Assembly: GCF_963677035.1 (NCBI RefSeq) | Contig: NZ_OY781472.1 | Location: 2,542,001 to 2,606,000, forward strand | Length of the DNA: 64,000 nt | From: an uncultured Hyphomonas sp. | GTDB taxonomy: Bacteria; Pseudomonadota; Alphaproteobacteria; Caulobacterales; Hyphomonadaceae | Direction of reading: 5' to 3' | Shown here: one piece after another, positions 54,654-64,000 of the stretch | Position numbering within the stretch: the stretch's first letter is position 1 | Layout of the letters: the number at the start of each line of letters is the position of its first letter | Made by a program: the position numbers and the translations under genes | The notes under the pieces: model-generated | Seen by the model: only the letters and a program-made list of their open reading frames with translations | Told to the model about the DNA's origin: nothing | The model's database searches: none

Positions 54654-55124
54654 ATGATCGCACCCATATTGTCGTTTGTTATCGCCGGAATTCTGGCAAT
54701 TACAGGCCTGTTGCATGCCCTTTGGGGCATGGGCGTGACCTTTCCGGCCGCCAATGCGCAGCAATTGGCCCGCATGGTCGTGGGCCGGCGTGGAATTACG
54801 AAAATGCCCTCCGCGATGGCCTGCCTGTTCGTCGCGGCCAGCCTGTTTGCCTTTGCATTCCTGGCGCTGGTGCTCGGAGGACATGTGCACCTGCCGGTGT
54901 CCAAATGGCTGATTGCCGCCGCCGGGGGCGCGGCTGCGCTGATATTCATGGGCCGGGGCATTCTGGGCGTCCTGCCGACATTCGAGCAGGCGCTGCCGGA
55001 ACAGCCCTTCCTGTCGCTGAACCGGCGGTTCTATTCGCCGCTGATCTTCCTGATCGGGGTCGGCTTCGCCCTGCTGACCCTGGCGCTGCCCTATTGGAGC
55101 TGGCGCCTGGGCCTGCTGGGCTAG
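54654..55124 (+). CDS. DUF3995-like small membrane protein
   Basis: A 156-residue protein with four predicted helices and the family motif AITGLLHALWGMGVTFPA near the N terminus. Function unknown. GAGGACCTC precedes ATG 54654. The gene is inserted in the opposite orientation between chvI and ppi, and its stop lies 4 bp from that of chvI. Confidence 0.78.
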   Translation: MIAPILSFVIAGILAITGLLHALWGMGVTFPAANAQQLARMVVGRRGITKMPSAMACLFVAASLFAFAFLALVLGGHVHLPVSKWLIAAAGGAAALIFMGRGILGVLPTFEQALPEQPFLSLNRRFYSPLIFLIGVGFALLTLALPYWSWRLGLLG

Positions 55125-55127
55125 GGC

Positions 55128-55820
55128 CTATTCGGTGTAGCGGTAGCCGACACCGTAGAGCGTTTCGATCGCGTCGAACTCTTCCGACACTTCGCGGAAC
55201 TTCTTGCGAAGCCGCTTGATGTGGCTGTCGATGGTGCGGTCGTCGACATAGATCTGGTCGTCATAGGCGGCGTCCATCAGCTGGTCGCGGCTTTTGACGT
55301 AACCCGGGCGCTGGGCCAGGGCCTGCAGGATCAGGAATTCCGTCACCGTCAGGCGCACCGGATGGCCGTCCCAGTTACAGGCGTGGCGATTCGGGTCCAG
55401 GGTCAGCTTGCCGCGCACGATTGGCTTGTGGTCGCCTTCCTCGGGGCCGGCCTGGCCACCGCGGGCCCGGCGCAGCACGGCCTTCACCCGCTCTGCCAGC
55501 AGGCGGTTGGAGCACGGCTTGCGCACGAAATCGTCGGCGCCGATGTTGAAGCCGATCACCTCGTCGATCTCCTCGTCCTTCGACGTCAGGAAGATGACGG
55601 GCAGTTCGCTGGTCTGGCGCAGGCGGCGCAGCAGTTCCATGCCGTCCATCTTCGGCATTTTCACGTCGAGGATGGCGATGTCCGGTGGGGTCTCGGTCAG
55701 CGCGGGCAGGGCGGCCTCACCATCATGATAGGTGCGGACATTATAGCCTTCGGCTTCGAAGAACATCTTGAGAGAGGCGACGATGTTCTCGTCATCGTCC
55801 ACAAGCGCGAGAGTTGTCAT
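55128..55820 (-). CDS. chvI: OmpR-type response regulator ChvI
   Basis: A 230-residue regulator. The receiver starts [19 protein letters not shown], with the phosphoacceptor in [14 protein letters not shown] and the switch Lys in [11 protein letters not shown]. The winged-helix DNA-binding domain contains [17 protein letters not shown] and [14 protein letters not shown]. Start [10 protein letters not shown] at 55820. Partner of ChvG. Its 5' side is a 600-bp gap with tandem and mosaic repeats. Confidence 0.93.
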   Translation of the reverse strand: MTTLALVDDDENIVASLKMFFEAEGYNVRTYHDGEAALPALTETPPDIAILDVKMPKMDGMELLRRLRQTSELPVIFLTSKDEEIDEVIGFNIGADDFVRKPCSNRLLAERVKAVLRRARGGQAGPEEGDHKPIVRGKLTLDPNRHACNWDGHPVRLTVTEFLILQALAQRPGYVKSRDQLMDAAYDDQIYVDDRTIDSHIKRLRKKFREVSEEFDAIETLYGVGYRYTE

Positions 55821-56027
55821 AGTCCGGTCCTTGTCCGCCAGTTTCGGCCCTGTATGGGGCCGGTCAGCTGTGGAGTGAAACATGGTTCGCGTCATGGAAA
55901 TAGCCTCCCTTAAGTACACTTGCAATGAAACGCAGTGAACGGGGCGAGCGCTTGCTCACATTAAGGCGCTTTGGAGGTCAATTGCGGCGGAATTGCCCTG
56001 AATGTTTCCAGCAGTGGGGCGGGGGCT

Positions 56028-56077
56028 CCGGCATGATCCGGTATAGTCCGGTATGATCATGCATAGTCACGCATGAT
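56028..56077. repeat. Five tandem 10-bp near-repeats
   Basis: CCGGCATGAT, CCGGTATAGT, CCGGTATGAT, CATGCATAGT and CACGCATGAT follow one another without spacers. They share the form C-n-n-G-y-A-T-r-r-T, and the 10-bp period equals about one helical turn. CATGG follows. Confidence 0.7.
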
Positions 56078-56126
56078 CATGGCGTAGACAGATTTCGTCC
56101 TGTGGCAGTCATCCCCACACACGCCC

Positions 56127-56317
56127 CGTGTCATCCCGGAATTTGCGCGGCAAATATCCGGGGCCCTTTCTCTCTGCCGCTTCATCCTTCGACTTCGCTC
56201 AGGATGAGCTCCTCTCTTGCTGCACCTCCGAAGCGCTCATGCTGAGCGAAGTCGAAGCACGGGCGCGGGCTGTACCAAGGTCCCGGATAAGCGCTGTGCG
56301 CTTTCCGGGATGACACG
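56127..56317. repeat. Nested inverted-repeat element, mosaic copy C
   Basis: Outer arms CGTGTCATCCCGGAA (56127-56141) and its exact complement (56303-56317) enclose an inner pair: CATCCTTCGACTTCGCTCAGG near 56183 and CTCATGCTGAGCGAAGTCGA at 56237-56256, followed by GCACGGGCGCGGGC. This is the most complete copy of the family. It carries no ORF of its own, so it is a non-autonomous repeat rather than an IS. Confidence 0.8.
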
Positions 56318-56421
56318 TGGCGGGGGCTTATCCACCACCAGAACCACCCCATCCTGTCGCCATCACTGACCCGACAACAAATCCATCCGACACCTCCGCC
56401 CCCGGACGTATATTCTCGTCC

Positions 56422-56799
56422 ATGTCACTCTTTCACCCTCCGCCGGGCTTCCCGCCGCAGCTTGCCTTCCTCTGGCCCCTGATCTGGGTCCAGGTGCTGA
56501 TGCTGCGCGCGCAAATACGCGCCGCCTATGGGCGCGGGGTGAAATACCATTGGAGCGTGACGGACAATCTCCGCGTCTACCTTGTCAGCATCGACTGGGT
56601 ACCGGGGCAGAAGGCCGACCGCGACTGGCTGAAGCCACGCGCGCATTCCAGTGATCGACTCGCCGCCGCGTGCGATGGGCGGCTCTTCATGCCCACTTAC
56701 ACCGCACTGTGTGCCGAGCCTCATGATGTCGCGATTGCGCCTGCCGTCCACCGGATCGCGCAAACCTGCATCCTGAACCTGCCCCTACCGGAAACCTGA
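56422..56799 (+). CDS. Hypothetical protein
   Basis: A 125-residue protein with an N-terminal hydrophobic segment (PPQLAFLWPLIWVQVLMLRA) and a soluble tail containing KYHWSVTDNLRVYLV. I recognise no family or function. Start MSLFHPPPGFP at 56422. Earlier in-frame sequence overlaps the repeat and lacks coding character. No clear ribosome site is visible, so confidence is moderate. Confidence 0.55.
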   Translation: MSLFHPPPGFPPQLAFLWPLIWVQVLMLRAQIRAAYGRGVKYHWSVTDNLRVYLVSIDWVPGQKADRDWLKPRAHSSDRLAAACDGRLFMPTYTALCAEPHDVAIAPAVHRIAQTCILNLPLPET

Positions 56800-56876
56800 C
56801 GCGAGCGTTCACCCTGAAAACTCAGCTCACCCACCAAGCGCCTTCACGGGCGCCGCCGGTGCTGGCGTGCGTGTTG

Positions 56877-58721
56877 CTAAGGATCCAGCCGCACCGCGCC
56901 CTGCGAGGCATTCCCCACATGGGCCGCGTAGACCTTCAGGGCACGGCTGACCTTGCGGGGGCGGTCTTCGACCGGTTTCCACGCCTTGTCGCCTTTGGCT
57001 TCCATCGCAGCGCGGCGGGCGGCGATCTCTTCGTCCGTCAGCTTGGCGTGGATGGTGCGGTTCGGGATGTCGATCTCGATGAGGTCGCCTTCCTCGATCA
57101 GGCCGATCAGGCCGCCTTCAGCGGCTTCCGGGCTGACATGGCCGATGGAGAGGCCGGAGGTGCCGCCGGAGAAACGCCCGTCGGTGATCAGGGCGCAGGC
57201 TTTGCCCAGTTTCATCGATTTCAGATAGGAGGTCGGATACAGCATTTCCTGCATGCCAGGGCCGCCGCGCGGGCCTTCATAGCGGATGATGACGACGTCG
57301 CCCTCTTTCACTTCTTTGTTCAGGATGCGCTTGCAGGCGTCTTCCTGGCTCTCGCAGACAATCGCCGGGCCGGAGAATTTCAGGATACTGTCATCGACGC
57401 CGGCAGTTTTCACCACACAGCCTTGCTCGGCAATGTTGCCGAACAGAACCGCGAGGCCGCCATCCTGCGAGAAGGCGTGATCGGCTGAGCGGATGACGCC
57501 TTTTTCCCGGTCGGTGTCGAGCTCTTTGTATCGGCGGGACTGGCTGAACGCCTCGGTCGTGCGCACGCCGCCCGGCGCGGCCAGGAACAATTCCTGTGCT
57601 GCCGGATCATTGGTGACGGTGATGTCCCATTTGGTGATCGCATCGGCCATGGAGTCTGAATGGATGGTGCGCACGGACGTGTCGAGCTTTCCGGCGCGGT
57701 CAAGCTCGCCCAGGATGCCGAAGATACCGCCGGCGCGGTGAACGTCTTCCATATGGACGTTGGCAACCGCCGGGGCGACCTTGCAGAGGCAGGGCGTCGA
57801 GCGGCTGAGCCGGTCGATATCGTCCAGCGTGAAGTCCACCTCGCCTTCGCGGGCAATGGCCAGCAGGTGGAGGATCGTGTTGGTGGAGCCGCCCATGGCG
57901 ATGTCCAGCGTCATGGCGTTCTCGAACGCCGCCTTGGTCGCTATGCCGCGCGCGGAGACGGATTTGTCGCCGTCCTCGTAATAGGCCTTGGCCAGTTCCA
58001 CGATGCGCTGACCGGCGCGGCGGAACAGGCCTTCGCGGTCGGCATGGGTGGCAAGCGTCGAGCCATTGCCCGGCAGGCCGAGGCCCATGGCTTCGGCAAG
58101 GCAGTTCATCGAGTTGGCCGTGAACATGCCGGAGCAGGAGCCGCAGGTCGGGCAGGCGGCCTCTTCATAGGCCAGCACTTCGGCGTCGGTCCGTTCCGGG
58201 TTTGCCGCTTCGATCATGGCATCGATCAGGTCGACCGCTTTCAGCTCGCCGTCGATATTGACCTTGCCGGCCTCCATCGGGCCGCCGGAGATGAAGACGA
58301 CCGGGATGTCCAGGCGCAGCGCCGCCATCATCATGCCGGGGGTGATCTTGTCGCAATTGGAGATGCAGACCATCGCATCGGCGCAGTGGGCATTGACCAT
58401 GTACTCGACACTGTCGGCGATCACTTCGCGGCTCGGCAGGGAATACAGCATGCCGTCATGGCCCATCGCGATGCCGTCATCGACGGCGATCGTGTTGAAT
58501 TCCTTGGCGACGCCGCCCGCCGCGACGATCTCGCCGGCGACCAGCTGGCCGAGATCTTTCAGGTGCACGTGGCCGGGCACGAACTGGGTGAAGGAGTTCA
58601 CCACCGCGATGATCGGCTTGCCGAAATCGCTGTCTTTCATGCCTGTTGCGCGCCACAGGCCGCGGGCACCCGCCATGTTGCGGCCGTGGGTCGACGTGCG
58701 GGAACGGTAGAGTATTGCCAC
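56877..58721 (-). CDS. ilvD: Dihydroxy-acid dehydratase
   Basis: A 614-residue iron-sulfur enzyme of branched-chain amino acid synthesis, dehydrating dihydroxyacids to 2-keto acids. The cluster and substrate region is seen in [19 protein letters not shown], and the second cysteine block is [20 protein letters not shown]. Length is normal. A 102-bp gap precedes the cysteine-synthase-fold gene stop. Confidence 0.97.
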   Translation of the reverse strand: MAILYRSRTSTHGRNMAGARGLWRATGMKDSDFGKPIIAVVNSFTQFVPGHVHLKDLGQLVAGEIVAAGGVAKEFNTIAVDDGIAMGHDGMLYSLPSREVIADSVEYMVNAHCADAMVCISNCDKITPGMMMAALRLDIPVVFISGGPMEAGKVNIDGELKAVDLIDAMIEAANPERTDAEVLAYEEAACPTCGSCSGMFTANSMNCLAEAMGLGLPGNGSTLATHADREGLFRRAGQRIVELAKAYYEDGDKSVSARGIATKAAFENAMTLDIAMGGSTNTILHLLAIAREGEVDFTLDDIDRLSRSTPCLCKVAPAVANVHMEDVHRAGGIFGILGELDRAGKLDTSVRTIHSDSMADAITKWDITVTNDPAAQELFLAAPGGVRTTEAFSQSRRYKELDTDREKGVIRSADHAFSQDGGLAVLFGNIAEQGCVVKTAGVDDSILKFSGPAIVCESQEDACKRILNKEVKEGDVVIIRYEGPRGGPGMQEMLYPTSYLKSMKLGKACALITDGRFSGGTSGLSIGHVSPEAAEGGLIGLIEEGDLIEIDIPNRTIHAKLTDEEIAARRAAMEAKGDKAWKPVEDRPRKVSRALKVYAAHVGNASQGAVRLDP

Positions 58722-58823
58722 TTTGTGCCTCTTTATCAGTGCTCGGGCGGGGGTTTACCCGCCGGACCGGCGATTATCAATCATGATGGCGGGGCAACGG
58801 CCAGCCCCCATCTGTCGCCGCGG

Positions 58824-59870
58824 TTACTGCGCAGCGGCCTTCGCCGTCTGCTGGACCGGGCCAACCAGACGCATTCCGGCAATCACCGGGGCGAGCCGGG
58901 CAAGGGCAGCCTCATAGGCTTCCTGGCCGACTGCGGGAATGTAGCGGGACTGGATCTCGTCCAGATAGCGCTCATCGCCATCGGCGCAGATGCAGGCCAC
59001 GCGTGCCGGCGAATCCTGCCGGGCCAGCCAGTCGAGCGCGCCGAGGATAACGCCGGTGCTGGACAGGCCAACCTTGGAGAGCTGGTGCTCGTGCAGCAGC
59101 GTGAAGGCGGCAAGCGTGTCGGCCTCATCCATGCGGATCATGCCCGGATCAGGCTTCATCCCGGCAAAAGAGGAGCGCCGCTGGCTGCCGAAGGCGGGGA
59201 TTTTCAGCTTGTCGGTACAGCCCGACGGGCTGTCCAGGAAGGCGCAGGAGCTTTCCGGCTCGACCAGGCAGAGCTGGGTCTGGCGGGGGTGGGCCTTCAG
59301 ATAATCGGCAAAGCCGCGCGACGTGCCGCCGGAAGACGAGGTCATGAACACCGCATCGAACGGGCCATCGGCAAACAGTTCCGGCGCCGTCCAGTTCTGG
59401 TGGGAGGCCGGGTTCAGCGGATTGGAATACTGGTCGAGGAAAACCGAGCCTTCCTCTTTGGCGATCTCACCGGCGAGGCGCATACGGGCCGCATTGGAGG
59501 TTTCGCCCGGCTTTGGCTCTGCAATCACGAGACGGGCGCCAGCGCCTTTGATCTGCGCCGCATTATGCGCGCTGATCGAGGCCGACGACACGATGGTCGC
59601 GCCGATGCCCAGCCGCTGGCAGATACAGGCGAGTGCATTGCCATAATTGCCGGAGGACGCATCGACCACGGCCTTCACCGGTCCGATCTTCTCGATTGTT
59701 TGCGACAGGATATACCACGCGACCCTGTCCTTGACCGAGCCGAACGCGTTGCAGCGCTCTTCCTTAACCAGCAATTCGTGCGTGTGACCGCCGATCGGGA
59801 TCTGGTAGGCGGTCAGGGGCGTGTGCCCGATCTTGAAGGGACAGCTGGCGACGGCGGTGGAAAAGGGCAT
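58824..59870 (-). CDS. PLP-dependent cysteine-synthase-family enzyme
   Basis: A 348-residue fold-type II PLP enzyme. The PLP lysine lies in CNAFGSVKDRVAWYI, the substrate loop in VDASSGNYGNALACI, and the phosphate-binding SSSGGTSRGFADYL follows. It may be a cysteine/cystathionine synthase or a SbnA-like enzyme. No siderophore genes are adjacent, so I do not assign SbnA. Start MPFSTAV at 59870 is preferred to the ATG at 59897. Neighbours are ilvD and polA. Confidence 0.82.
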   Translation of the reverse strand: MPFSTAVASCPFKIGHTPLTAYQIPIGGHTHELLVKEERCNAFGSVKDRVAWYILSQTIEKIGPVKAVVDASSGNYGNALACICQRLGIGATIVSSASISAHNAAQIKGAGARLVIAEPKPGETSNAARMRLAGEIAKEEGSVFLDQYSNPLNPASHQNWTAPELFADGPFDAVFMTSSSGGTSRGFADYLKAHPRQTQLCLVEPESSCAFLDSPSGCTDKLKIPAFGSQRRSSFAGMKPDPGMIRMDEADTLAAFTLLHEHQLSKVGLSSTGVILGALDWLARQDSPARVACICADGDERYLDEIQSRYIPAVGQEAYEAALARLAPVIAGMRLVGPVQQTAKAAAQ

Positions 59871-60009
59871 GAGCCTGCCTCGGTCTGCGTTTCGCAATTT
59901 AGCATAGCTAGCAGGCCGAATCGCTCACGCAAATGTGACAACTGCGTCTGGCAACATTGCAAATCCGTATGCCTTGTCCGGTGGCAGAGGCGAACTCCTG
60001 ATGGACAGC

Positions 60010-62799
60010 CTAGTGGGCATCGGCCCAGTTTGTGGCAGCGCGCGCGTCAACTTCCAGCGGAACGGAGAGGTCCATCTTCGGCCCGGCGGCTGATTGCATG
60101 GTCTCTTTCGCCACCTGGATCAGCTTGTCGGCTTCCTTTTCCGGGCATTCGAAAATGAGTTCGTCATGCACCTGAAGCAGCATCCGGGCTTTCAGTTTCG
60201 CCTTCACCAGCGCTTCCGGCATTCGGATCATGGCGCGCTTGATGATGTCGGCGGCTGAGCCCTGAATGGGCGCATTGATGGCCTGACGCTCGGCAAAGGC
60301 TTTCTGCGGCCCCTTCGACTTGATCCCGGCGAGGTGGACTTTCCGGCCAAAGGCGGTCTCCACAAAGCCATTCTCCTTCGCGAATTCCTTGGTCTCGTCC
60401 ATATAGGCGCGGATCCCGGGAAAGCGTTTGAAGTAGGTCTTGATATAGTCGGCGGCTTCTGACTGCGGGATGCCCAGCTGGCGGGCGAGGCCGAAGCCGG
60501 AAATACCGTAGATGATGCCGAAATTGATCGCCTTGGCCTGACGGCGGACCATCGGATCCATGCCTTCGATGGGCACGCCGAACATCTCGCTGGCGGTCAT
60601 CGCGTGAATGTCGAGGCCTTCCCTGAAGGCTGATTTCAGCGCGTCGATGTCCGCCATGTGCGCCAGCACGCGCAGCTCGATCTGGCTGTAGTCGGCGCTT
60701 ACCAGAACATTGCCCTCGTCAGCGATAAAGGCTTCGCGGATCTTGCGGCCTTCCTCTGTCCGCACCGGAATGTTCTGCAGGTTCGGATCCGAGGACGAGA
60801 GGCGCCCGGTCTGGGCGACGGCCATGGAGAAACTGGTGTGAACGCGGCCGGTTTCCTTGTTGATCGCGGCCTGCAGCGCTTCGGTGTAGGTCGAGCGCAG
60901 CTTCGACAATGTCCGCCAGTCGACGATGGTGCGGGGCAAATCGTGGCCTGCCGCGGCGAGCCCCTCCAGCACGTCCGCATCGGTGACCCATGCGCCTGTC
61001 TTCGTCTTCTTGCCGCCTTCGATCCCCATTTTGTCGAACAGGATCTCGCCCAGCTGTTTCGGGCTGCCGATATTGAATTCTTCGCCGGCCTGTTTGTGCG
61101 CTTCTGCCTCCAGCGCGGCCATGCGCTGGGAGAAGTCGGATGACAGGCGCGAGAGCTTGTCCCGGTCCACCTTGATGCCTTCGCGCTCCATCGCGGCAAG
61201 CACGGGCACCAGCGGGCGCTCTTCGGTTTCGTAGACGGTAGTGACTTTCTCCGTGTGCAGAAGCGGCTTGAACGTCTGCCACAAACGCAGCGTGACGTCG
61301 GCATCTTCGGCAGCGTATTCCGTCGCCTTGTCCAGCGCGACCCGGTCAAAGGTCACCTGGGACTTTCCGGAACCGGCGACCTCCTTGAAGGAGAGCGGCG
61401 TGTGGCCAAGATATTTCTCCGACAACAGGTCCATGCCGTGCCCGTGTTTCCCGGCGTTCAGCACATAGGACAGCAGCATTGTGTCATCGACCGGCGCGAC
61501 ATGGATGTCGTGCTGGGCGAAGATGTTCAGGTCATATTTGATGTTCTGGCCGATCTTCAGAACGGCGTCGTTTTCCAGAAGCGGCTTCAGCGCCCTGATC
61601 GCATCCTTCATCCGAATCTGCCGGGGTGGATCGGCGCCGAACATGTCGCCATCACCCGCATCGTTCGGGTCGACATGGGCGAGTGGAATATAGCAGGCGT
61701 CGTTGGGCGCGAGCGCCAGGGACACGCCGACAAGATTCGCCGTGACCGAGTCGAGACTGTCCGTCTCTGTATCGACAGCGACAAAGCCCTGTTTCACGGC
61801 GCGGTCGATCCACTCTTCGAGTTCCTTGAAATCGCGCACGCAGGCATATTTCGTCCGGTCGACCGGGTCTTCCGCAGGCGGAGCAGCCTCCAGCGCGCCT
61901 TCCTTCTCCATCATCTCGCGTACGCGGCGGGTGATGGTCTTGAATTCCATTTCTTCCAGGAAGCTGAGCAGGGTGTCCGGTTCGGGGTCCTGCACGGCCA
62001 GGTCTTCGAGTGTGGTCTCCAGCGGCACGTCGTCCTTCAGGCTCACGAGGTCGCGGGAGAGACGGATCTGGTCGGCAAAGTTGATCAGCGTCTCGCGGCG
62101 CTTGGGCTGTTTGATCTCCTCCGCCCGGGCCAGCAGCGTGTCGAGATCGCCATATTCGCCGAGTAGGGTCGCCGCCGTCTTCACGCCGATGCCGGGGGCG
62201 CCCGGCACATTGTCCACGCTGTCGCCGGCCAGCGACTGGACATCGACCACTTTCTCAGGGCCGACGCCGAATTTCTCGAAGACTTCGTCGCGGCCCATCG
62301 TTTTGTTCTTCATCGTGTCGAGCATGACGATCTTGTCGGTGACAAGCTGCATCAGATCCTTGTCCGAAGAGACGATGGTGACGCGTGCGCCCTTGGCTTC
62401 GGCCTGGCGGGCATAGGTGGCGATCAGGTCGTCGGCCTCGAAGCCCTGCAGTTCGATTGCGTGCACTGCGAAGGCCTCTGCCGCCCGGCGTACGAGCGGG
62501 AATTGCGGGCGCAGCTCTTCCGGCGGCTCGTCCCGGTTGGCCTTGTACTGGTCGTACAGCTCGTTGCGGAACGTGTGGGAGGAGGCGTCGAAGATGCAGG
62601 CAAAATGGGTCGGCCGGTCATGGCCCTTCAGGTCTTCCAGCAGCTTGAACAGCATGTTGCAGAAGCCGCTCACGGCGCCGATCGGCAGGCCGTCGGACGC
62701 GCGCGTCAGCGGCGGCAATGCGTGGAACGCCCGGAAGATGTAGGCGCTGGCATCGACCAGATAGAGGTGGCTGTCCTTGGTGATCGGGGCGGTGGCCAT
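60010..62799 (-). CDS. polA: DNA polymerase I
   Basis: A 929-residue polymerase with three domains. The N-terminal 5'-3' exonuclease has LYLVDASAYIFRAFHAL and GFEADDLIATYARQAEAKGA. The 3'-5' proofreading domain is apparently active, with the DTETDSLD acidic pair. The polymerase domain carries DYSQIELRVLAHM and QVHDELIFECPE. Start MATAPITKDSH at 62799. The much longer reading frame upstream overlaps a membrane-protein gene and is not coding-like. Confidence 0.96.
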   Translation of the reverse strand: MATAPITKDSHLYLVDASAYIFRAFHALPPLTRASDGLPIGAVSGFCNMLFKLLEDLKGHDRPTHFACIFDASSHTFRNELYDQYKANRDEPPEELRPQFPLVRRAAEAFAVHAIELQGFEADDLIATYARQAEAKGARVTIVSSDKDLMQLVTDKIVMLDTMKNKTMGRDEVFEKFGVGPEKVVDVQSLAGDSVDNVPGAPGIGVKTAATLLGEYGDLDTLLARAEEIKQPKRRETLINFADQIRLSRDLVSLKDDVPLETTLEDLAVQDPEPDTLLSFLEEMEFKTITRRVREMMEKEGALEAAPPAEDPVDRTKYACVRDFKELEEWIDRAVKQGFVAVDTETDSLDSVTANLVGVSLALAPNDACYIPLAHVDPNDAGDGDMFGADPPRQIRMKDAIRALKPLLENDAVLKIGQNIKYDLNIFAQHDIHVAPVDDTMLLSYVLNAGKHGHGMDLLSEKYLGHTPLSFKEVAGSGKSQVTFDRVALDKATEYAAEDADVTLRLWQTFKPLLHTEKVTTVYETEERPLVPVLAAMEREGIKVDRDKLSRLSSDFSQRMAALEAEAHKQAGEEFNIGSPKQLGEILFDKMGIEGGKKTKTGAWVTDADVLEGLAAAGHDLPRTIVDWRTLSKLRSTYTEALQAAINKETGRVHTSFSMAVAQTGRLSSSDPNLQNIPVRTEEGRKIREAFIADEGNVLVSADYSQIELRVLAHMADIDALKSAFREGLDIHAMTASEMFGVPIEGMDPMVRRQAKAINFGIIYGISGFGLARQLGIPQSEAADYIKTYFKRFPGIRAYMDETKEFAKENGFVETAFGRKVHLAGIKSKGPQKAFAERQAINAPIQGSAADIIKRAMIRMPEALVKAKLKARMLLQVHDELIFECPEKEADKLIQVAKETMQSAAGPKMDLSVPLEVDARAATNWADAH

Positions 62800-62940
62800 G
62801 GGCGGGAATCCTTTTCTCGCGCATGGTTTAGCCGCCAGAGCGGGGCGCGTCACCCGCCCGTACACGGCGAAAGGATTCTGCTTGTGGAATGCGTTACCCC
62901 GGGTAAACTTCGTGGACATAAAGGCCGGGGAGGGCAGATA

Positions 62941-63369
62941 ATGAGCGAACCAGCGATCAAAACGCCATGGCATTTGTGGGTCGTCGGCGGCCTCAGCCTG
63001 CTGTGGAACGCGTTTGGCTGTTACGACTTCACCATGACGGCCACCGACAATGCCGCCTATCTGGAGTCCTATCCGCAGGAGATGCGGGCCTATTGGCAGA
63101 ACATGCCGGGCTGGATCTGGATGGTCTGGGCCATTGGCGTATTCGGCAGCTTTCTGGGCAGCGTTGCTTTGTTGCTGCGCCGGACATTCGCCTATCCGCT
63201 GTTCGCTGCATCCTTTCTGGCTGCGCTGGTCAGCATGGGCCGGAGCCTGACTGACAAGGATGCGCCGACCATGGAGGGTCAGATGATGGTGTCCCTCGTC
63301 ATTCTCGCGATCATCGCACTGCTGGCCCTCTATGCCCGGTGGTTGTCGCACCGGGATGTCTTGCGCTGA
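62941..63369 (+). CDS. Four-helix membrane protein of unknown function
   Basis: A 142-residue protein with four predicted transmembrane helices (LWVVGGLSLLWNAFGCYDF, WIWMVWAIGVFGSFLGSVAL, the third about residue 85, and MMVSLVILAIIALLALYA). Similar small proteins are often loosely annotated as sugar transporters. I would not assign a function. ATG 62941 follows the GGGGAGGG purine run. Confidence 0.78.
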   Translation: MSEPAIKTPWHLWVVGGLSLLWNAFGCYDFTMTATDNAAYLESYPQEMRAYWQNMPGWIWMVWAIGVFGSFLGSVALLLRRTFAYPLFAASFLAALVSMGRSLTDKDAPTMEGQMMVSLVILAIIALLALYARWLSHRDVLR

Positions 63370-63409
63370 CGCCGCAAGGCCCTAGCCTCTCCTGAAAAGG
63401 GAGAGACAG

Positions 63410-64000
63410 ATGAGCGAGATGAACCAGACCTGGGTGCTGCGCCAACGGCCGGTAGGCGATATCAAGGAAGGCGATCTCGAACTCGTCGAGACACCGCTGG
63501 AGCCTTTGCAAGAGGGCGAGGTGCGGGCGAAGACCGTGTATCTCTCCCTCGATCCGACAAACCGCATCTGGATGAGCGATGTCGACGCCTATCTGCCGCC
63601 GGTTGGCATTGGCGATGCGATGCGGGGCGGCGGCCTCGCCGTGGTCGTCGAAAGCAGGCATGACGGCTTCCAGCAGGGCGATGTGGTCAACACCGGTCTC
63701 GGCACCTGGACCATGTATCCGACGCTGCAGGGCGAAGGCCTGGCCAAGTTGCCGGTCCTGCCCGGCGTGCCGCTGACGGCTTATATGGGGCCGCTGGGCG
63801 CTACCGGCATGACGGCCTATTTCGGCCTTATGGACATTGGCAAGCCAAAGACCGGCGAGACGGTGGTTGTCTCCGCTGCGGCGGGGGCTGTCGGTTCCAT
63901 GGTGGGGCAGATCGCGAAGATCCAGGGCTGCCGGGCCGTCGGCATCGCAGGCAGTGACGACAAGTGCAAATGGCTGACAGAAACGGCCGGGTTCGACGCT
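63410..64000 (+). CDS. NADP-dependent MDR oxidoreductase, 3' truncated by window edge
   Basis: The first 197 codons of a zinc-independent MDR. They start MSEMNQTWVLRQRPVGDI, with AGLAVVVES-type beta strands, and the cofactor loop SAAAGAVGSMVGQIAKI near residue 160. Family and layout match the complete protein at 37541-38566. GGGAGAG precedes ATG 63410. The reading frame is open to the end of the window. Confidence 0.9.
   Translation, partial: MSEMNQTWVLRQRPVGDIKEGDLELVETPLEPLQEGEVRAKTVYLSLDPTNRIWMSDVDAYLPPVGIGDAMRGGGLAVVVESRHDGFQQGDVVNTGLGTWTMYPTLQGEGLAKLPVLPGVPLTAYMGPLGATGMTAYFGLMDIGKPKTGETVVVSAAAGAVGSMVGQIAKIQGCRAVGIAGSDDKCKWLTETAGFDA

Larger units (their letters stand above)
55821..56421. 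other. 600-bp gap upstream of chvI with tandem and mosaic repeats
   Basis: The first 200 bp must contain the chvI promoter. I cannot single out -35/-10 boxes. At 56028-56077 lie five consecutive 10-bp near-repeats, and at 56127-56317 a nested inverted-repeat element, both listed separately. No gene is supported in this stretch. Confidence 0.6.

Noticed and set aside
57660..60158. 832-residue open frame on the plus strand
   Set aside because: Antisense to ilvD and the cysteine-synthase-fold gene. The composition is of low coding character and no motif is recognised.

Overview
The window reads as a chromosomal piece of a GC-rich alphaproteobacterium. The closest fit is a marine or stalked relative of Hyphomonas/Hyphomonadaceae, inferred from gene content: class II DAHP synthase, a ChvG/ChvI pair, the DUF374-KdtA-LpxK-LpxL lipid A block and many short-chain fatty acid and CoA genes. 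Nearly all of it is ordinary housekeeping and catabolic coding sequence with dense ATGA-type overlaps. I see no prophage, insertion sequence, CRISPR array or integrated element.

Layout. 1-6.3 kb: the 3' end of purD, a convergent ABC-F ATPase, an 820-bp gene-free stretch with four related stem-loop units that look like tandem small RNAs on the minus strand, two small membrane proteins, and a translationally coupled pair ending in an L,D-transpeptidase. 6.4-14.2 kb (+): a tight run (APH-like phosphotransferase, MFS, hotdog protein, DUF4262), a decapitated enoyl-CoA hydratase remnant, a secreted amidohydrolase, an OmpA-like lipoprotein and an RhlE-type helicase. 14.2-19.4 kb (-): a catabolic operon SDR - P450 - crotonase - DUF2855 - CoA-transferase-like. 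19.4-26.8 kb (-): RluB-like pseudouridine synthase, DUF4345, a GAF-EAL phosphodiesterase, the lipid A/Kdo operon and tRNA-Val(CAC). 26.8-31.8 kb: a low-GC regulatory gap with two dyads, a small conserved-looking protein, gph, glmU, rpiA and gor. 31.8-41 kb: a TIR-ParA fusion protein, class II DAHP synthase, MATE, HU, oxidoreductases, pth and L25. 41-42.3 kb: repeat-rich. 42.4-52.2 kb: an acetate module (DUF4212 + SSS symporter, SSS-hybrid kinase CrbS-like, LuxR regulator CrbR-like, DcaP-like porin, acetyl-CoA synthetase). 52.4-55.8 kb: chvG-ppi and chvI split by an inverted DUF3995 gene. 56-64 kb: mosaic repeats, a hypothetical, ilvD, a cysteine-synthase-fold enzyme, polA, a membrane protein and a truncated MDR oxidoreductase.

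Two things stand out. One is the four-unit array of C-rich-loop hairpins (about 3285-3955), which resembles the tandem anti-Shine-Dalgarno 'cuckoo'/CcsR small RNAs of alphaproteobacteria. The other is the single-gene TIR-ParA fusion at 31808-33115. The acetate module is a clear example of a sensor, regulator, importer, porin and activating enzyme encoded side by side.
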